Positions 60,969-64,000 of a DNA stretch of 64,000 bases are shown here, one piece after another. This stretch comes from an uncultured Bacteroidaceae bacterium. GTDB lineage: Bacteria > Bacteroidota > Bacteroidia > Bacteroidales > Bacteroidaceae. Under the pieces are notes generated by a model that did not search any database, had not been told where the DNA came from, and worked only from the letters and a program-made list of their open reading frames with translations. Location: contig CAJOEI010000005.1 of assembly GCA_905233465.1 (NCBI GenBank), positions 62,001 through 126,000 on the forward strand. The letters run 5' to 3'. How positions within the stretch are numbered: position 1 is the stretch's first letter; each line of letters opens with the position of its first letter. Made by a program: the position numbers and the translations under genes.

Positions 60969-62750
60969 TTACTGAACGGTTGGAGTGTCGCCGTAAACCA
61001 TTTCGAAGTCGTCGAGGTAGAGGACAGAAGAGTCTGAGCCATAGAAGTAATCACCATACCTCGAGCTGGAGCAGACGATGATGAGATGTGTCGGCACCTT
61101 GGTGAGGCTATGATACTCAAGCGGAATATCGAATTCCTTCCATTGTCCGTTGGAGTTCACGCACTGGCTTGCGGGCAGTGTGCCATAGGCCACAACGCGC
61201 GGATCGGTATTCCAGTTGGGGAACTCATCCATCTTGGTGTTGTCAATCTGAATCACCTCTGTGGTGAGCACGCAATAGATCTGGCATTGGTCATCTTCGC
61301 CCTTGGCTGGTGCACCACTTGGCTGTGTACCACGGTTAATAGATCCAGGAGCATACTGGAGGTAGCCATGCAGGCTTGTGGGACGACCGTTGAATGGAAC
61401 ACCCCAGTTGAGGACTGCGCCCCTGGTACCTACGAGATGGTCAAACTGTCCGGTATACAAGCTGGCAGCAGCAAACTTGATAATGACATACATGGACTGC
61501 AGCTTGGCAGCATACGTGCCGCTGCGTACAGGTGATGTCGTGCTTGTGGTGACGTTGTAGCTATCGCCCATGCTGGCTGAACCAGGATTGGAGCTGTCCC
61601 AATATGTAGTACCTTGAGCATTCGGGTACCAGATGCTGCCGTCCTTCCACCAGTTCTCGAAGCCGCCGTTGTACAGTGCGGGTTCGCTGCCTGTGGTGAA
61701 GTTGACTTCATTGCTGTTCACGGCTGCATCTGTAGTCGTGTAGACGAAGCGGTAGGTATAGGCTGTCTGCGGTGTCAGACCAGTGAGCTTATAGCTGTAG
61801 TTGTCGCCGCTGACGGTGAGCTGGTCATTAGCCACGGTTGTCCAGTCAGTAGCGTTCTGCTGCTTCCACTGCAGTGTGACGCTTGCAGGATCAAACTCCG
61901 AAGTCTTGGCTGTAACCATGCCCGTGAGGTTAGCAAAGTGTCCCCATGCGCTGATGTTGTTGGCCTGCAGTGCAATGCTGCTCTTGCGAGGCACTTCAAT
62001 AGTGTATGTGTAGGACTGCGTAGCATCGTCAACCTTAACAGTTACGCCACCCATGCTACCTGCATCAGCAATCCTATAAGTGATGATGTAGTGGTCGCGT
62101 GCCTTGACGTTCTCGATGGTATTATCCTGCAGGTGGGTTGCACCGTTGCTCTTGCTGGTGACATGCACCATGAGCGTGAGGTTGCCAACAGGGAAGTAGG
62201 CCGAACCCACTGTGCTACCCATAGTAAATGTACGCGGAGCAACACCTTCCATGGCAGACTCCACAATAGTAGTAGCCTTGGAGAAGTATGTACGGAAGCT
62301 CTCATCGTAGTTCACTGTCACCTTGACGTTGGCCTGTGTCAGCGTGAGGCTGGCTGTAGTGAGCTCCTTGGCACGCACTGTCACGGTGGTGAAGCCTGAG
62401 TAGAATGGCGTTCCAAAGCCAGAATCACTGCCATCCCAGTTCGAGGAGTGAGCATCAATGGTGTAATTACCGGGCTGCAGGATTATTGTTCCCTGAAAAT
62501 CGCTGGCATTGGCAAAGTCATCGGTCTGCATGAGGACAGTACCCTGTGCATTACGGATTTCCACATGCAGCTTCTTGGCGTTGTAACCGTTTGGTACACC
62601 AGTTACTGTACGCGTGTTTGTTGAAACAAGAGTGTTTATGTCAAGCTTCAGATAGCCCTGTTCCTCGACCTGGTCGATGTCGGTGCTGCTGCACGATGTT
62701 ACAAGGAGAGCAGCAACGAAGGCTGTAAGAATAGAAAATATCTTTTTCAT
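60969..62750 (-). CDS. Lipoprotein with DUF4493, FN3-like and PCMD domains
   Basis: 593 residues; lipobox LLVTSC. DUF4493 part (about 30-260): YLKLDINTLVSTNTRTVTG, NYTIDAHSSNWDGSDSGFGTPFYSGFTTVTVRAKELTTASLTLTQANVKVTVNYDESFRTYFSKA. FN3-like part (about 270-355, VTLQWKQQNATDWTTV ... GLTPQTAYTYRFVYTT). PCMD part (about 360-590): NGGFENWWKDGSIWYPN, YVIIKFAAASLYTGQF, SSRYGDYFYGSDSSVLYLDDFEMVYG. It joins in one protein the domains that are separate in its neighbours, which ties DUF4493 and PCMD to one task. Five bases from the barrel gene. Confidence 0.88.
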   Translation of the reverse strand: MKKIFSILTAFVAALLVTSCSSTDIDQVEEQGYLKLDINTLVSTNTRTVTGVPNGYNAKKLHVEIRNAQGTVLMQTDDFANASDFQGTIILQPGNYTIDAHSSNWDGSDSGFGTPFYSGFTTVTVRAKELTTASLTLTQANVKVTVNYDESFRTYFSKATTIVESAMEGVAPRTFTMGSTVGSAYFPVGNLTLMVHVTSKSNGATHLQDNTIENVKARDHYIITYRIADAGSMGGVTVKVDDATQSYTYTIEVPRKSSIALQANNISAWGHFANLTGMVTAKTSEFDPASVTLQWKQQNATDWTTVANDQLTVSGDNYSYKLTGLTPQTAYTYRFVYTTTDAAVNSNEVNFTTGSEPALYNGGFENWWKDGSIWYPNAQGTTYWDSSNPGSASMGDSYNVTTSTTSPVRSGTYAAKLQSMYVIIKFAAASLYTGQFDHLVGTRGAVLNWGVPFNGRPTSLHGYLQYAPGSINRGTQPSGAPAKGEDDQCQIYCVLTTEVIQIDNTKMDEFPNWNTDPRVVAYGTLPASQCVNSNGQWKEFDIPLEYHSLTKVPTHLIIVCSSSRYGDYFYGSDSSVLYLDDFEMVYGDTPTVQ

Positions 62751-62770
62751 TGTTCTTTCGTGCTTTTTAT

Positions 62771-64000
62771 TTATTCGACAGTGAGGGTTAGGGTGCCGTT
62801 CTTCTTCGTGCCGTTCATGTCTTCAACTACCATGTTGAAGGTGTGCTGACCGGAGAGGAAGCCGAGCAGTCCGAAGAAATTACCAATTGGGAATGTGTAG
62901 TCGATATCACCTGCGCTGGGCACGGAGAGCGGCTGGTTGAGGTCGTTGAAAAGCTGAACCACGCTCTGGTTGTCTACGATCTCGGCTCCGTTGATGAAGT
63001 CGACACCATAGTTGGTGTTCAGGCCACCGAGAGACTCAATCATCTCGTCGCTGGTGCTGACGATGCTGACCTTGATGCTCTTGATGCCGTTGTCACACTT
63101 GATGTATGTGTCGCCGAGGCTCTTGTCTGTGCCAGCGTTGACGGTCATGTTCTGCGGCAGGTTGAGAGTAATGCTGGTATCGTCACCACCTGCACTGGGA
63201 TCATCACCACCTGAGGGATCGTCGCCACCGCCAGGTGTCAGTGTGCCGTTGTCGCCTACTTCAAGGCTTACGGGCTGTGTGGTCTCATCGAAGGTCACTG
63301 TGGCAGTAATGGTAATGCCAGTGACGTGACCGCTGGTGCTCTCCACAGGAGTGAAGTTGATGACGATGCCATCGCCGCCAGTGAAGTTTTGGCTGTCGTT
63401 GTCATAAGACTCAGCAGCCACAGTCTTTGTCAGCACGTTGCGGGCACTCACTGTAGAACCGTCCTGAGTGGTACCACGGAAGTTGAGGGTCAGCTGTAAG
63501 ACGTTCTCCTCAAAGAGCCAGTAGACAGGATTAGGAGTAGTGCCGTCGTTGTTTGTGAAGGAGAGAGCAATGTTCGACTCGCTACCGTCATCAAGGGTAA
63601 TCTCCCATGCGGTGAATACCTCGAGGAAGTCGGCGTCGTAGGAAACAGTAATCTTGGAGTTCTGCATCTTGCACACCACCTCGACATTGGTGGTGACATC
63701 CTTCGTGATCTCCATCGCGGTAGAACCTTTATAATAAGGCGTAGTCATCTTCTTCTGGATAACGCCGGGGGTATGGCTCTCTACGGTGTAGTTGCCAACG
63801 GAAAGGAGGTAGCTCGAAGGCACTTCGCTCACGGTGTTCCAACTGACGACCTGCTGTCCGCCGTCATTGTATACCACAACGGGATAGTTATCAACCTCAG
63901 TCACGGCACGCGTTGCTGCCGGTTCGAGCTGAGTGACGCTGAGTGCCATGCGTCCACTGCCTTCAGCGAACTTGGCATTCTGGTCAGCATCGAGATTCTC
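62771..64000 (-). CDS. DUF4493-type lipoprotein, N-terminus cut by the window edge
   Basis: At least 409 residues; the track starts at an internal Met (63949) but the frame stays open to the window end, reading ENLDADQNAKFAEGSGR before it. DUF4493 features: PAATRAVTEVDNYPVVVYND, NYTVESHTPGVIQKKMTTPYYKGSTAMEITKDVTTNVEVVCKMQNSKITVSYDADFLEVFTAWEITLDDGS. A Gly/Asp-rich linker (DDPSGGDDPSAGGDD) near the middle leads to a C-terminal beta domain. It is the first gene of the cluster that can be seen here, 20 nt before the DUF4493-PCMD gene. Confidence 0.85.
   Translation of the reverse strand, partial: ENLDADQNAKFAEGSGRMALSVTQLEPAATRAVTEVDNYPVVVYNDGGQQVVSWNTVSEVPSSYLLSVGNYTVESHTPGVIQKKMTTPYYKGSTAMEITKDVTTNVEVVCKMQNSKITVSYDADFLEVFTAWEITLDDGSESNIALSFTNNDGTTPNPVYWLFEENVLQLTLNFRGTTQDGSTVSARNVLTKTVAAESYDNDSQNFTGGDGIVINFTPVESTSGHVTGITITATVTFDETTQPVSLEVGDNGTLTPGGGDDPSGGDDPSAGGDDTSITLNLPQNMTVNAGTDKSLGDTYIKCDNGIKSIKVSIVSTSDEMIESLGGLNTNYGVDFINGAEIVDNQSVVQLFNDLNQPLSVPSAGDIDYTFPIGNFFGLLGFLSGQHTFNMVVEDMNGTKKNGTLTLTVE

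Overview
The window looks like a chromosomal segment of a Bacteroidales bacterium, most likely Prevotellaceae or a close relative. The reasons are the TAnnTTTG-type promoter boxes, the near absence of Shine-Dalgarno sequences, Bacteroidetes-specific families (DUF4492, DUF2795, DUF4292, DUF4493, PCMD, calycin-like lipoproteins), a DUF4492-cydAB operon, a PASTA-tailed division PBP next to an FtsL-like protein, and a possible type IX sorting-like C-terminus. No phage, plasmid, insertion sequence, rRNA operon or CRISPR array was seen. The genus is inference.

Layout. (1) 1-7924, minus strand: division and cell-wall cluster rsmH-ftsL-like-ftsI/PBP-murE-mraY-murD-ftsW (ftsW cut by the window edge); mraZ is not at its usual place upstream of rsmH. 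(2) 7925-8645: gene-poor region with a plus-strand promoter, a possible 49-codon ORF and a 22-nt-period palindrome array. (3) 8646-13597, minus: DUF4492-cydA-cydB and a DEAD-box RNA helicase. (4) 13600-18214: two tandem tRNA-Asn genes, a PfkB kinase, a CtpA-type protease, a thioredoxin-fold lipoprotein without CXXC, and DUF2795. (5) 18336-27189: beta-mannosidase and dGTPase (minus), then dut-TPR lipoprotein-DUF4292 lipoprotein-EnvC-like (plus). (6) 27435-30691: calycin-like lipoprotein and a TonB-dependent receptor. (7) 30797-37715: rimP-nusA-infB-cvpA-sufB behind a leader with a possible 19-codon uORF; sufC and sufD do not follow. (8) 37738-45859: two tandem NSS transporters, DacB/PBP4, a gluconate 5-dehydrogenase-like SDR, rpsT, tRNA-Glu, recO and an RsmF-like methyltransferase. 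(9) 45913-64000, minus: a run of eleven closely spaced genes encoding DUF4493-type lipoproteins, two PCMD lipoproteins, an outer-membrane barrel protein and a 1444-residue Ig-like secreted protein.

Two things stand out. First, region 9 looks like one transcription unit for a multi-component cell-surface apparatus built from diverged copies of the same lipoprotein domain; two members share a further C-terminal module of about 300 residues that I do not recognise. Second, the window is full of short tandem repeats with 7- or 8-nt units of several different sequences. They sit mainly at gene junctions, often contain the stop or start codon, and in several places run in frame through proteins (RsmH, CydA, beta-mannosidase, an NSS transporter, the CtpA signal peptide). 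A separate class of 22-nt-period palindrome arrays sits at gene 3' ends; two copies 16 kb apart differ at one of 103 positions.

All assignments come from reading the sequence and recalling family features. No database search, structure prediction or alignment software was used, so domain borders and residue numbers are approximate.
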